DNA of 32,360 nt from Bacillota bacterium (GCA_023411175.1 JAEYPB010000041.1:1-32360); one strand, 5' to 3'. Positions 1 to 7,051 are shown, counted from the stretch's first letter. Notes: generated by a model from the sequence alone, not told the origin. Numbers and translations: made by a program.

Positions 1-1212
1 CCAACGGGTGCAGTAGGCACATACTACATAAGGGCGTACAATGAATCTTGGAGCAACATTGGCACCGGGTCTGCGATAACCACTCGGAACGCATGGACAT
101 TTGCATCTTTTACATTTACCGCTCCGAGCACTACGTACACACATGTGCTATTTGGATGCAGCGGTACTGTCGCCGGATCGGTGTTCCATACGTACCAGAT
201 GAAGCTGGAAAGGGGCGATAAAGCTACGGACTGGTCGCCCGCTCCGCAAGATCCGGCGCAATCGCTGGCGACCGGCACGTCGGTCACGATCACGCCCGCG
301 AACGGCCTTGAAGTCACGCAGACGCTTTCCAACGGGTCGGCATCGCTGCCTGTGAAGTTCAGGGCGAATGCGACGCAGTTCGGGCTGTTTAGGTCGTCGG
401 ATAACCTGATGATTGCTGGGGCGGGCGTAGATACTAGTGGAAAAGGGTATTTTGCATCCTCTGCTTTAACCGTTCCTGGGTCGGCTGATGGCAGTCTCTT
501 TAAGATGCTGACAACGGACTTCCAGGGAACGCCGGGCATTTCTTTGGTTATGCATGACAAGGGGTATAGGGTTGGCGGGATTTCTGGTAGCTATATTTCT
601 GGAATTCCGCTGGCTCAAACGCTTTGCTATTCGGCCGGAGAGCTAATGCTCGCATCTGGCGTAGATGCAATTGGCGACATCGTGAATGGGTGCTATGTTA
701 ATCTGGCGGCAAATCCCGGAGTTATAACCCTAGGTGCGTACAGGGTTGAGTTTACCGGGGTCACCAGGATCAACATGTATACCACTGATGGGTATGTTTA
801 TTTCAATAACCATATCCGCCCAACGTCCACTTCCGTTCGCGTAGGCGGTCCCGACAACCGTTTCAGCCGGGTCTATGTGACAACTTCCGAGTCCGTGTCT
901 TCTGATGCGCGGCTGAAGAAGGACGTCGAAGACCTTGATGGAAATCTGATCTACAAGCTGCGGCCGCGTCAGTTCCGCCTTATTGCGGATGAGAGCACTC
1001 TGCGCTTCGGGCTGATCGCTCAAGAGGTCAAGACTGCGCTGGATGAGTTGGGGATTGTCGATGCTGACCTGTACGGCGACGAAAACCCCGAGAGCTTGTC
1101 GCTGGTGTATGCTGAGCTAATTACGCCGCTCATCGCCGCGGTGCAGGAGCAGAAGGCGCGCATCGACGCGCTGGAGGCACGACTGGCCGCGCTCGAGGCA
1201 AAGATAGGCTGA
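1..1212 (+). CDS. Phage tail/tailspike protein with C-terminal S74 chaperone domain (5' partial)
   Basis: The frame is open from base 1, so the gene begins upstream of the window; 403 residues are visible. Around base 190-240 the peptide reads QMKLERGDKATDWSPAPQD, a motif frequent in phage tail proteins at the end of a carbohydrate-binding-like module. The middle is rich in Gly, Ser and Thr as in beta-structured fibres. The C-terminus from about base 898 has SDARLKKDV and FGLIAQEV, the hallmarks of the peptidase S74 intramolecular chaperone, which helps trimer folding and cleaves itself off. It ends in a coiled coil (EQKARIDALEARLAALEAKIG). The role, host receptor binding at the virion tip, is inferred from the family. 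A terminator hairpin follows at once. Confidence 0.88.
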   Translation, partial: PTGAVGTYYIRAYNESWSNIGTGSAITTRNAWTFASFTFTAPSTTYTHVLFGCSGTVAGSVFHTYQMKLERGDKATDWSPAPQDPAQSLATGTSVTITPANGLEVTQTLSNGSASLPVKFRANATQFGLFRSSDNLMIAGAGVDTSGKGYFASSALTVPGSADGSLFKMLTTDFQGTPGISLVMHDKGYRVGGISGSYISGIPLAQTLCYSAGELMLASGVDAIGDIVNGCYVNLAANPGVITLGAYRVEFTGVTRINMYTTDGYVYFNNHIRPTSTSVRVGGPDNRFSRVYVTTSESVSSDARLKKDVEDLDGNLIYKLRPRQFRLIADESTLRFGLIAQEVKTALDELGIVDADLYGDENPESLSLVYAELITPLIAAVQEQKARIDALEARLAALEAKIG

Positions 1213-1226
1213 TCGAAAGAACCCAA

Positions 1227-1248
1227 CCGCCCGGATGGGCGGATTTTT
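1227..1248 (+). terminator. Intrinsic terminator after the tail gene
   Basis: CCGCCC (1227-1232), loop ggat, GGGCGG (1237-1242), then ATTTTT. The stem is 6 bp of pure G/C with a U-tract. It sits between the tail gene and the endolysin gene, so it may only partly stop transcription into the lysis genes. Confidence 0.6.
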
Positions 1249-1281
1249 GTTGCCCGGAATCCGGGCGGGAAGGTGGTACAA

Positions 1282-2187
1282 ATGACCTACGCAGAAATCG
1301 CAAAGGCCGCACGGGATTGGGCGGTGTCGAAGGTCGGCAGTCCGTACAGCCAGGCGAAGCGCAAGCAGAAGGGCATCTTCGATTGCTCGTCGCTCGTCGC
1401 ACGAGCGTTCATCGCCCAGGGCAAGGAGTGGAAGTACGGCGGCAAGATCCCGATCAGCATGAACGAGGTCTACGACGATGATTTTGAGCTGATCTGGCCG
1501 GGGTCCTACGCCGAGATCGGCAAGAAGCGCGGCGGCTCGTCCGTGATCGGCATGGCGAAGCAACCGGGCGATCTGCAGTTCCTGAATGCGATGTCCACCG
1601 GCCGGCATAACAAGATCACGCATGTGGCGATGGTGGCCAGCGCGTCGAAGATCGTGCATGCGCGCGGCACGGCCTACGGCGTGCGGATGGACAGCCTGAC
1701 GCATTACGCCGGCAAGGTCTGCGCGCTGATCCGCTACAATCCGGCGTGCGATCTTGTGCTCGGCCATAAGGGTTACCGCACTCAGGCAATGCAGAAGGCG
1801 CTGAACGCAAACGGCGCGGACCTGAACGGCGACGGTGAATTCGGGCCGAAGACGCAGGCGGCGGTGAAGGACTTCCAGCGGAAGACGGGCTTGCCTGTGA
1901 CCGGCAAGGGCGACGCTGCGACGCGCGCTGCGCTGAAGCTCTCCCCCGCCGTGACCGATCCGGCTGTGGAGGTTCCTGCCGAGCCCACCGAGCCTGCGCC
2001 GACGTCCGGCGTGCGCGTGACCGGCGGTGAGGTCAATGTCCGCACCGGTCCGGGTACGGATTTCGACGTGTTGAAGACGGTCAGGAAGGGCGCACTCCTC
2101 ACGCCGGTCGCCGCAGACGGCTGGGTGCCGGTGCTGGTCAACGGCGAGGTGCGCTGGATTTCTGGCACGTATACGGAGGTGGTATAA
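1282..2187 (+). CDS. Phage endolysin: NlpC/P60 peptidase with peptidoglycan-binding and SH3 domains
   Basis: A 301-residue cell-wall hydrolase for host lysis. The N-terminal part (about 1-150) has the NlpC/P60 catalytic cysteine in GIFDCSSLVARAF (Cys35) and a candidate catalytic histidine in KITHVAMVAS (His114). Next, about residues 160-215, comes a peptidoglycan-binding repeat (QAMQKALNANG, GEFGPKTQAAVKDFQ, GLPVTGKGD). Residues 235-301 form a bacterial SH3 domain with the typical VNVRTGPGTDFDVL. I start at ATG 1282 because AAGGTGG lies 5 bases upstream and the same RBS context precedes the holin; a GTG at 1273 is also in frame. There is no signal peptide, so it should need the adjacent holin for export. 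It abuts the holin gene without a gap. Confidence 0.92.
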   Translation: MTYAEIAKAARDWAVSKVGSPYSQAKRKQKGIFDCSSLVARAFIAQGKEWKYGGKIPISMNEVYDDDFELIWPGSYAEIGKKRGGSSVIGMAKQPGDLQFLNAMSTGRHNKITHVAMVASASKIVHARGTAYGVRMDSLTHYAGKVCALIRYNPACDLVLGHKGYRTQAMQKALNANGADLNGDGEFGPKTQAAVKDFQRKTGLPVTGKGDAATRAALKLSPAVTDPAVEVPAEPTEPAPTSGVRVTGGEVNVRTGPGTDFDVLKTVRKGALLTPVAADGWVPVLVNGEVRWISGTYTEVV

Positions 2188-2640
2188 ATGTTTGAGAAGA
2201 TCGCGCACTGGTTCAGCCTGGACAGCCTGGTCAATTGGGCGGCGGGCGCCGGCGGTGTGGTTATCGGTCTGATGGGAGGCTCGGACGTGCTCATGAAAGC
2301 CCTTGTCATCTGTATGGTGGTTGATTACGTCACCGGTGTCGCAAACGCCATCAAGGAGAAACACCTGTCCTCTCAGATCGGGTTTGTGGGGATTTTGCGG
2401 AAGCTGACCATCTTCGGGGTGGTCATCGTCGCAGCACAGATCGATCAGGCGATGGGGCTGGATGCGGTCTGCCGCACGGCGGCGGTGGCGTTCTATACCG
2501 CGAACGAAGCCATCAGCGTGACCGAGAACGCTACGGCCATCGGGTTACCGCTTCCGCAGCGGCTGATTGATGCGCTGGGGCAGTTGAAGGATGGGACCAA
2601 GACTGGACTAGCAAAAAAATCGTCCGATCTGGACGAATAG
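2188..2640 (+). CDS. Phage holin (holin_4 / Cph1-TcdE type)
   Basis: A 150-residue membrane protein. It has hydrophobic stretches near residues 15-50 (VNWAAGAGGVVIGLMG, ALVICMVVDYVTGV) and 75-90, and the family pattern DYVTGVANAIKEKHLSSQIGF, then FYTANEAISVTENATAIGLPLP and RLIDALGQLKDG. This matches the holin_4 family found in Clostridium phages and in the TcdE export holin. It should form the membrane lesions that release the endolysin encoded immediately upstream; the RBS GGAGGTGG lies in the last codons of the endolysin gene. It is the last gene of the recognisable phage late module; the next genes have different base composition and their own promoter. Confidence 0.9.
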   Translation: MFEKIAHWFSLDSLVNWAAGAGGVVIGLMGGSDVLMKALVICMVVDYVTGVANAIKEKHLSSQIGFVGILRKLTIFGVVIVAAQIDQAMGLDAVCRTAAVAFYTANEAISVTENATAIGLPLPQRLIDALGQLKDGTKTGLAKKSSDLDE

Positions 2641-2656
2641 TCATCATCAGGTATCG

Positions 2657-2685
2657 GACCCCACTGTCTTAATGGCTTTGGGGTC
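2657..2685 (+). terminator. Possible terminator after the holin gene
   Basis: GACCCCA (2657-2663) pairs with TGGGGTC (2679-2685) across a 15-base loop, followed by a short T-rich run (tgtatcttta). The loop is large and the tail weak, but the position at the end of the phage late operon fits. Confidence 0.35.
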
Positions 2686-2770
2686 TGTATCTTTACAGCT
2701 AAACGGCGCATCATAGACTAGGATCTGCGTGTGATCTAAACATTAATTTTACAGAATTCTGGTTTTGTTA

Positions 2771-2799
2771 TTGAAAAGAGAGGCTGCACCCACTATAAT
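2771..2799 (+). promoter_or_regulatory. Sigma-A promoter of the three-gene cargo cassette
   Basis: TTGAAA (2771-2776), 17-base spacer, TATAAT (2794-2799). The match is near consensus and lies 45 bases before the first cargo gene. The cassette can therefore be expressed in the lysogen without the phage late promoter, as expected of a phage-borne host-benefit or defence module. Confidence 0.75.
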
Positions 2800-2844
2800 G
2801 GTAATATGTGGCATGGGCCGTTCTTCTGACGAGGAGGAGAAAAC

Positions 2845-3927
2845 ATGGCTTCCCAGAAAGAAATTGCACTGACCCAGTTGCATTTTGATCCTGAAAACCC
2901 TAGAATTCCTGAAAAATTGCGCTCTTCACATAGTGAGAGTAAAATCATCGATTATATGGTTCGATATGGAAATATAATTGAATTAATGAAATCCATCGGA
3001 GAGAGTGGATTTTCAAAGGCGGAACCACTGCTTGTGGTGCCAATGAAAAAGGCCAAAACCGAGTATATAGTTGTTGAAGGGAATAGACGGTTAGCAGCAT
3101 TGAAGTTGTTGGCAGACCCTGGTCTGACAAAGATTCGTGAAAAACCAATTAAAGATGCTGCTGCCGATGCTCGAGTGAAACCGGACCTAATTCCCGTAAT
3201 AGAGTATAAGGAAAGAATCGATGTTCTAGAATATTTAGGTTATCGCCATATAACAGGCGTAAAAGATTGGGGCCCGCTAGAAAAGGCAAGATACCTAGAT
3301 CAACTCTATAAAATGCATGTCTCGCGTGTGGGCGAGGCCAATGTGTATTTTGTGCTTGCAAAAATGATCGGCAGTCGATCTGATTATGTTTCAAAACTGC
3401 ATACATCACTCAAACTATTCGAATACGCAAACGAAGATGCTTTCTTTGGCTCGGATATAGACGAGGAAGAGTTCGATTTTTCTTGGCTTCCAACATTGCT
3501 TTCATATTCTGATGCGATTGCTTTTCTTAATATCAAGAACGAAAATGGTTTTTCTCTTGAGGACTTGAACAAGGAAGGGTACAAACAACTGTTCATTTGG
3601 ATGTTTGATCCAAAGAAAAAAATAATTGGCGACTCGCGACAAATCACTAATTTATGCCAGATTCTTCCTAATCCTGTGGCATATAAGAAGCTTGAACAGG
3701 GCGCGAGTATAAATGAAGCCTTAATGTATACGCAGGCTCCGAATAACACTTTTATGGAGCTTCTTGACAAAGCAAAGTCAAGTCTGCTTCAATCGAAAGA
3801 AATGATAGAACAGTTGCCGTCATTACCTGAAAATTCTAAATATAGGATAGACGAGATCGAGAAGTTATGCAGAACTGTTCGCGGGGCATTAAAGGAAGTG
3901 TTCCTGAAAGATTATGAATCTGATTAG
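2845..3927 (+). CDS. ParB/Srx-domain protein, first gene of cargo cassette
   Basis: A 360-residue protein with an N-terminal ParB/sulfiredoxin-like domain (residues about 8-95): LHFDPENPRIP, then ELMKSIGESGFSKAEPLLVVP and the signature EGNRRLAALK (79-88), which in ParB relatives forms the nucleotide-binding/nuclease site. The remaining 260 residues are mostly helical and I do not recognise them. It is not a plasmid-partition ParB: there is no parA partner and no obvious CTP-ParB helix-turn-helix. The start has a strong RBS (AGGAGGAG) at good spacing. Genes 2 and 3 of the cassette follow after 46 and 42 bases on the same strand. Stand-alone ParB-domain proteins of this kind occur in phage and defence contexts, some as nucleases or ATP/CTP-dependent regulators; which applies here is unknown. 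AT-rich codon use suggests transfer. Confidence 0.75.
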   Translation: MASQKEIALTQLHFDPENPRIPEKLRSSHSESKIIDYMVRYGNIIELMKSIGESGFSKAEPLLVVPMKKAKTEYIVVEGNRRLAALKLLADPGLTKIREKPIKDAAADARVKPDLIPVIEYKERIDVLEYLGYRHITGVKDWGPLEKARYLDQLYKMHVSRVGEANVYFVLAKMIGSRSDYVSKLHTSLKLFEYANEDAFFGSDIDEEEFDFSWLPTLLSYSDAIAFLNIKNENGFSLEDLNKEGYKQLFIWMFDPKKKIIGDSRQITNLCQILPNPVAYKKLEQGASINEALMYTQAPNNTFMELLDKAKSSLLQSKEMIEQLPSLPENSKYRIDEIEKLCRTVRGALKEVFLKDYESD

Positions 3928-3973
3928 ATAAAATTGATACTATAAATGATACAATCGGATTAGGGTGGGTAAG

Positions 3974-4963
3974 ATGGACTTAACAAAAGATGAAGAACTG
4001 AAGTTCCCAACATGGTCCGGGTCGAAGCATTTAAATCGATGGGCGGATTATGTCGAGCTTCTTTGCATATTTGGAGAGGACCATCTTGTAACTATTGATG
4101 ATATAATTGATTACTATTTAGACATGAATCCGGAAGAAGCTGAGCGAGGAAGCACAGATCATTCTCAAAAGTATGATAATTTTCGAAGAAATGTAGAAAT
4201 ATATTTCGCGCTACTGGCAAATCGAGCGGAGTTCTTAAAAGACGATTATCCGTTTGAAATCGAAGGCAAAAAGAGCCTCCAACTCAAGGTTGGACTAAAT
4301 TCAAGACATATTTTTTACGTATTTTTGCTTTGTGCCTCTAATACTTTTTGCTTTAAATCAATGCTGTCTCGACTAACATCTGCATTTGAAGAGATTTGTT
4401 TGCCGATATTGAAAATTGTCTCTTCGAGAATTTCGACAACAGAAATCTTTGGTACATCTAGGGCCATTGAAGAGGGTGCGGCAAAGTATTGCGGGAACTT
4501 GAAAAAGCGGTTGAAGACTTTGGCTAGGGAGCTTGGGACTGGGGTAACTCCGATGCTGGAAAACGACACGAAATTTGACGTCCCATGTGGAGATGGAGGT
4601 ATCGATCTAGTTTCATACATTGATATCGATGGTCACCCATGCGTACCACTTATACTTGCCCAATGTGCCTGCGGATATGAAGAGTGGGTTGACAAACAAG
4701 ACTCGATACAACCTTCCGTATGGAACAGACGGTATTTAATGCTAGCGCCATACATTCAGGTTATATTTGTGCCTTTTTTTGTAAGAAATTCATTTGGAGA
4801 ATTTGAGCATTTGACAGACATAAGAACTTGCGTTTTTGATCGCGCAAGAATCTTTCTTCTAGCACAAAGGACTGACTCGGTGTTTAGCGAGTTTCTGAAA
4901 AGCGATATATACGTAGAAATTGTTAAATTTTTGACAAAGAAGGATATTGCTATAGCCGCATAG
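3974..4963 (+). CDS. Unknown protein with nuclease-like DGGID...QCACG core, second gene of cargo cassette
   Basis: A 329-residue protein I cannot assign to a named family. Residues 1-150 look helical, with a segment around 112-126 (HIFYVFLLCASNTFCF) that is hydrophobic but short. Residues 201-234 read KFDVPCGDGGIDLV, 17 residues, then LILAQCACG. This resembles the PD-(D/E)xK arrangement of Mrr-like restriction enzymes (DGGID followed by a strand ending in QxK), but the usual lysine is Ala232; Lys241 in GYEEWVDK might replace it. A restriction-endonuclease-like role is inferred from this and from the methyltransferase next door, not proven. ATG 3974 is chosen because GGGTGGG precedes it by 4 bases; GTG 3965 is in frame but lacks an RBS. 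Confidence 0.6.
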   Translation: MDLTKDEELKFPTWSGSKHLNRWADYVELLCIFGEDHLVTIDDIIDYYLDMNPEEAERGSTDHSQKYDNFRRNVEIYFALLANRAEFLKDDYPFEIEGKKSLQLKVGLNSRHIFYVFLLCASNTFCFKSMLSRLTSAFEEICLPILKIVSSRISTTEIFGTSRAIEEGAAKYCGNLKKRLKTLARELGTGVTPMLENDTKFDVPCGDGGIDLVSYIDIDGHPCVPLILAQCACGYEEWVDKQDSIQPSVWNRRYLMLAPYIQVIFVPFFVRNSFGEFEHLTDIRTCVFDRARIFLLAQRTDSVFSEFLKSDIYVEIVKFLTKKDIAIAA

Positions 4964-5005
4964 AATATGTTAAGGTTTGATTCTGTAGCACTGGAGTGAT
5001 GAGTT

Positions 5006-5977
5006 GTGCCTTTGGATGCTGTATCTTTATTTTCGGGATGCGGAGGATTCGATTATGGTGCTACTCAGGCTGGCCTCCGAATTATTTGGGCAAATGATAA
5101 AGACCCGCACACATTAGCGGCTTATAAATCGATCCTGCCCAATGTACCCATGCTAATTCAAGATATCCGAAAAGTTGAGAAATTTCCCACGGCCGACGTG
5201 CTAATTGGTTGTTATCCGTGTACAGGGTTCAGCATAGCCGCAAGACGTAGAGGTAAAGATGGAAAAGAAAGAAACCTAATGGAAACCGAGGGGAACTTTC
5301 TCTATAAAGAGTATCTTCGCGCTCTTTCTTGTGTAAAGCCAAAGTATTTTTTTGTCGAGAACGTCCTCGGAATGGCGAGTGCGATGAAGGGATGGTTTTT
5401 TGAAGAACAACTCAAAGGTTTTAGGGAATTAGGATACACCCCTAAACCAGCTTTACTTCATGGGGTCCAGTATGGACTGCCACAAGACAGGAAACGTGTA
5501 TTCATTGTTGGAGTCAGAAACGATATAGCGCAAGACTATGAGTATGAGTTTCCCAAACCAACTCATGGTATCGGGTTGTTACCGTTCAGAACAATTAGGG
5601 ATGCAATTGGCAATATGCCACTGATGCCCTATGGAGAGTTTTTGGAGTCCGGTTTTCACGGACATTATTTGACTAGAAACCGGAAAAGGCACTGGGACTC
5701 TCCAAGTTATACTATCGTCGCTAATTCGTCGCACGTTCCCCTTCATCCGGCGGGTGACCCGATGATTCAAACCGGAAAAGACAAGTGGGAGCTTCGTGGT
5801 GATGTTAATAGACGTCTGTCATGGAGAGAATGTGCTCGGATTCAAGGACTTCCAAATCACATAGAGCCTGATGGTAGTCTTGATGATAAGTATCGCGTCA
5901 TTGGCAATGCAGTACCTCCGTTATTTGCTCAAGTAATAATCCGACCAATTATCGATTATGAAGAGGGTAGGATGTAG
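5006..5977 (+). CDS. DNA (cytosine-5-)-methyltransferase, third gene of cargo cassette
   Basis: A 323-residue m5C methyltransferase with the ordered motifs of the family: motif I VSLFSGCGGFD (6-16), motif IV GCYPCTGFS with catalytic Cys72, motif VI ENV (118-120), motif VIII QDRKRVFIVGVR (160-171), motif IX near WRECARIQGLP and motif X RVIGNAVPP near the C-terminus. The target-recognition region (about 190-275) is short, and I cannot predict the sequence methylated. Motif IV has PCT in place of the usual PCQ. All catalytic residues I can see are intact, so it is probably active. It starts at GTG with GGAG 9 bases upstream. Being third in the cassette, it may protect host DNA from a nuclease encoded by the second gene, or act as a stand-alone phage methylase. 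Confidence 0.93.
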   Translation: MPLDAVSLFSGCGGFDYGATQAGLRIIWANDKDPHTLAAYKSILPNVPMLIQDIRKVEKFPTADVLIGCYPCTGFSIAARRRGKDGKERNLMETEGNFLYKEYLRALSCVKPKYFFVENVLGMASAMKGWFFEEQLKGFRELGYTPKPALLHGVQYGLPQDRKRVFIVGVRNDIAQDYEYEFPKPTHGIGLLPFRTIRDAIGNMPLMPYGEFLESGFHGHYLTRNRKRHWDSPSYTIVANSSHVPLHPAGDPMIQTGKDKWELRGDVNRRLSWRECARIQGLPNHIEPDGSLDDKYRVIGNAVPPLFAQVIIRPIIDYEEGRM

Positions 5978-6203
5978 CGGCTCACAAGGTTTAACAGAGC
6001 CATGCTCCGCTTGCTGTAATGGGTACTATTGAGGCTTTGATGAAACTGCCGTGGAGGGGTTTTGACGTTGTTTCCTGGTACCCGCGAAGGTACCCGTTCG
6101 CGCTTACACTGTTCTTTATCGGGTGTGCAGAATAGCTAATTTATGCCTAAGACGATGCAGTTTTCTTTATTCGACGTACACATAAGTTTGACCTCAGCTG
6201 TGG
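5978..6203. other. Non-coding phage end between methyltransferase gene and attR
   Basis: No gene of convincing length is seen here. The stretch is typical of the attachment-site arm region of a phage. It contains a directly repeated octamer GGTACCCG (6077-6084 and 6089-6096) and the overlapping inverted repeat CGCGAA / TTCGCG (6083-6088 and 6097-6102). Confidence 0.5.
6077..6102. repeat. Direct octamer repeat with overlapping inverted repeat near attR
   Basis: GGTACCCG occurs at 6077-6084 and again at 6089-6096 (12-base period). CGCGAA at 6083-6088 and TTCGCG at 6097-6102 form an inverted repeat around the second copy. Lying about 110 bases inside the element end, these could be arm-type sites for integrase or excisionase. 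That role is inferred from position only. Confidence 0.4.
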
Positions 6204-6226
6204 TTCGAGTCTCCTATGCTCCACCA
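6204..6226 (+). other. attR: 3' fragment of a tRNA gene (T-loop to CCA)
   Basis: The fragment is a T-loop TTCGAGT (6204-6210), T-stem strand CTCCT (6211-6215), acceptor strand ATGCTCC (6216-6222), discriminator A and CCA (6224-6226). The bases just upstream (TGTGG) do not pair properly with CTCCT, and no matching acceptor strand lies about 70 bases upstream, so this is only the 3' part of a tRNA. This is the duplicated half expected at the distal end of a phage integrated in a tRNA gene; the intact tRNA should lie left of the prophage. U70 and A73 are compatible with tRNA-Ala (G3-U70), giving an expected 5' strand such as GGGGCAT. That identity is a guess. Confidence 0.75.
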
Positions 6227-6263
6227 AAAATTGTCTGAAAACATTCGTTTTCAGACAATTTTT
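6226..6263 (+). terminator. Terminator originally belonging to the host tRNA gene
   Basis: A perfect hairpin starts at the last base of the CCA. The left arm is 6226-6242, the loop attc is 6243-6246 and the right arm is 6247-6263; the arm contains TTGTCTGAAAAC. The run of T at the end of the right arm makes it a textbook intrinsic terminator. Its position immediately after CCA shows that the DNA to the right is the native downstream flank of the tRNA. Confidence 0.88.
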
Positions 6264-6313
6264 TGTGCAAATTTCGCGAGGGGAACCGGCGCGCTGCGCT
6301 GACGGTGCTCTGA

Positions 6314-6358
6314 AAATTAGGGGACTGCCGCCTAACATGGGCGGCAGTCCCCTAATTT
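6314..6358 (-). terminator. Perfect 19-bp hairpin, terminator of the cupin gene
   Basis: The arms are 6314-6332 and 6340-6358 with loop taacatg; the core stem is GGGGACTGCCGCC. On the minus strand it ends in TAATTTTC, 24 bases beyond the stop codon of the cupin gene. It could also act on rightward transcription leaving the prophage. Confidence 0.75.
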
Positions 6359-6382
6359 CGGCTATCTGAGCGACTTCTTCAA

Positions 6383-6904
6383 CTAAATGGAGGTTTCGGC
6401 GGCATCGGAGTCCGCCTTGGTGCAGTGGATCGTTCCGGCCGGATGTTGAACAGGCGCATAGATCGAGTACAGCTTGATCGGCTCGTTACCTGTATTCACC
6501 AGGTTATGCCATGTTCCGGCAGGAATGAAAATGGCATAGCCGTCGGAAACATTTCGCTGATAGGTCAGGTTGTCCTGGCTGCTTCCCATCATGACCCTGC
6601 CCTGGCCTTGTTCCAGACGGAGGAACTGATCTAGGTTCGGGTGCATTTCAAGGCCGATATCTCCATTCGGGGGAATGCACATCAGGGTGAGTTGCAGATA
6701 GGTTCCCGTCCAAAGAGCCCTTCTGAAGAAGGGGTTTTCCAGCGTGGCCTTCTCGATATTGACCACATAGGGGTCAGGGCCAAAATCCTCGCCGATGCAC
6801 CGGCAGCGGGTGGTGCAGCAAGGCGGGTTTACAGGGGGTTTAGGGTCAGGGCAGCACGGACGGCAAGGGTGAGAAAAACCAGAATCAAACGTTTCCCCTT
6901 TCAT
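6383..6904 (-). CDS. Cupin-domain protein with Cys-rich N-terminus (possible spore-coat type)
   Basis: A 173-residue protein. The first 36 residues contain seven cysteines (HPCRPCCPD, NPPCCTTRCRC) among prolines; then comes a single cupin barrel (about 60-160). Motif 1 reads GLEMHPNLDQFLRLEQGQG, with Asn where the second metal-binding His usually stands, and motif 2 is PAGTWHNLVN. It may bind a metal with an incomplete ligand set. ATG 6904 is chosen for AAGGAGG at 9 bases; the open frame continues further upstream but without an RBS. Cys/Pro-rich cupins of this kind occur in spore-forming Clostridia, and a sigma-K-like promoter precedes the gene. A role in the spore surface is therefore a possibility, not a conclusion. 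The substrate is unknown. Confidence 0.75.
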   Translation of the reverse strand: MKGETFDSGFSHPCRPCCPDPKPPVNPPCCTTRCRCIGEDFGPDPYVVNIEKATLENPFFRRALWTGTYLQLTLMCIPPNGDIGLEMHPNLDQFLRLEQGQGRVMMGSSQDNLTYQRNVSDGYAIFIPAGTWHNLVNTGNEPIKLYSIYAPVQHPAGTIHCTKADSDAAETSI

Positions 6905-6962
6905 GGGCGCAAACCTCCTTAGAAATCGCAGGTGCCTGTCGGCAAATGACGTATTCCGATCT

Positions 6963-6990
6963 ATTCTATGTGCTGTTTGGATGGGGGGTG
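6963..6990 (-). promoter_or_regulatory. Possible sigma-K-like sporulation promoter of the cupin gene
   Basis: On the minus strand CATAGAATA (6971-6963) fits the sigma-K -10 pattern CATAnnnTA, with AC 17 bases upstream (6990-6989). No sigma-A promoter of similar quality is visible before this gene. The motif is short, so chance is a real possibility. Confidence 0.3.
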
Positions 6991-7051
6991 CGACGGATGC
7001 TGTCGAATTTTTGTAGGTATGCGTCGGAAAATGGTTATGCGAACGGATGAA

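Larger units (their letters stand above)
1..6226 (+). mobile_element. Right-hand end of an integrated prophage
   Basis: The order tail protein, endolysin, holin, accessory genes, tRNA 3' fragment is the standard late end of a tailed-phage genome integrated in a tRNA gene. All six genes read rightward. The stretch from 2845 to 5977 is clearly poorer in GC than the host: the 60 bases from 3421 contain 25 G/C, against 46 in the 60 bases from 28321. The right boundary is the tRNA fragment ending at 6226. The left end, integrase, packaging and head genes lie outside the window, so it cannot be said whether the prophage is complete. Confidence 0.85.

Noticed and set aside
1117..2364. A 415-codon open frame on the minus strand
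   Set aside because: It is antisense to the endolysin and the start of the holin; the Arg/His-rich product has no family features.
6150..6226. A complete tRNA gene at the phage end
   Set aside because: No acceptor strand pairing with ATGCTCC is found about 70 bases upstream and the T-stem does not pair; only the 3' fragment is present.
6204..6226. The att fragment as a copy of the ssrA 3' end
   Set aside because: The tmRNA 5' strand in this window is GGGGGTG, which pairs with ATGCTCC at only four of seven positions, so another RNA gene is the likelier target.
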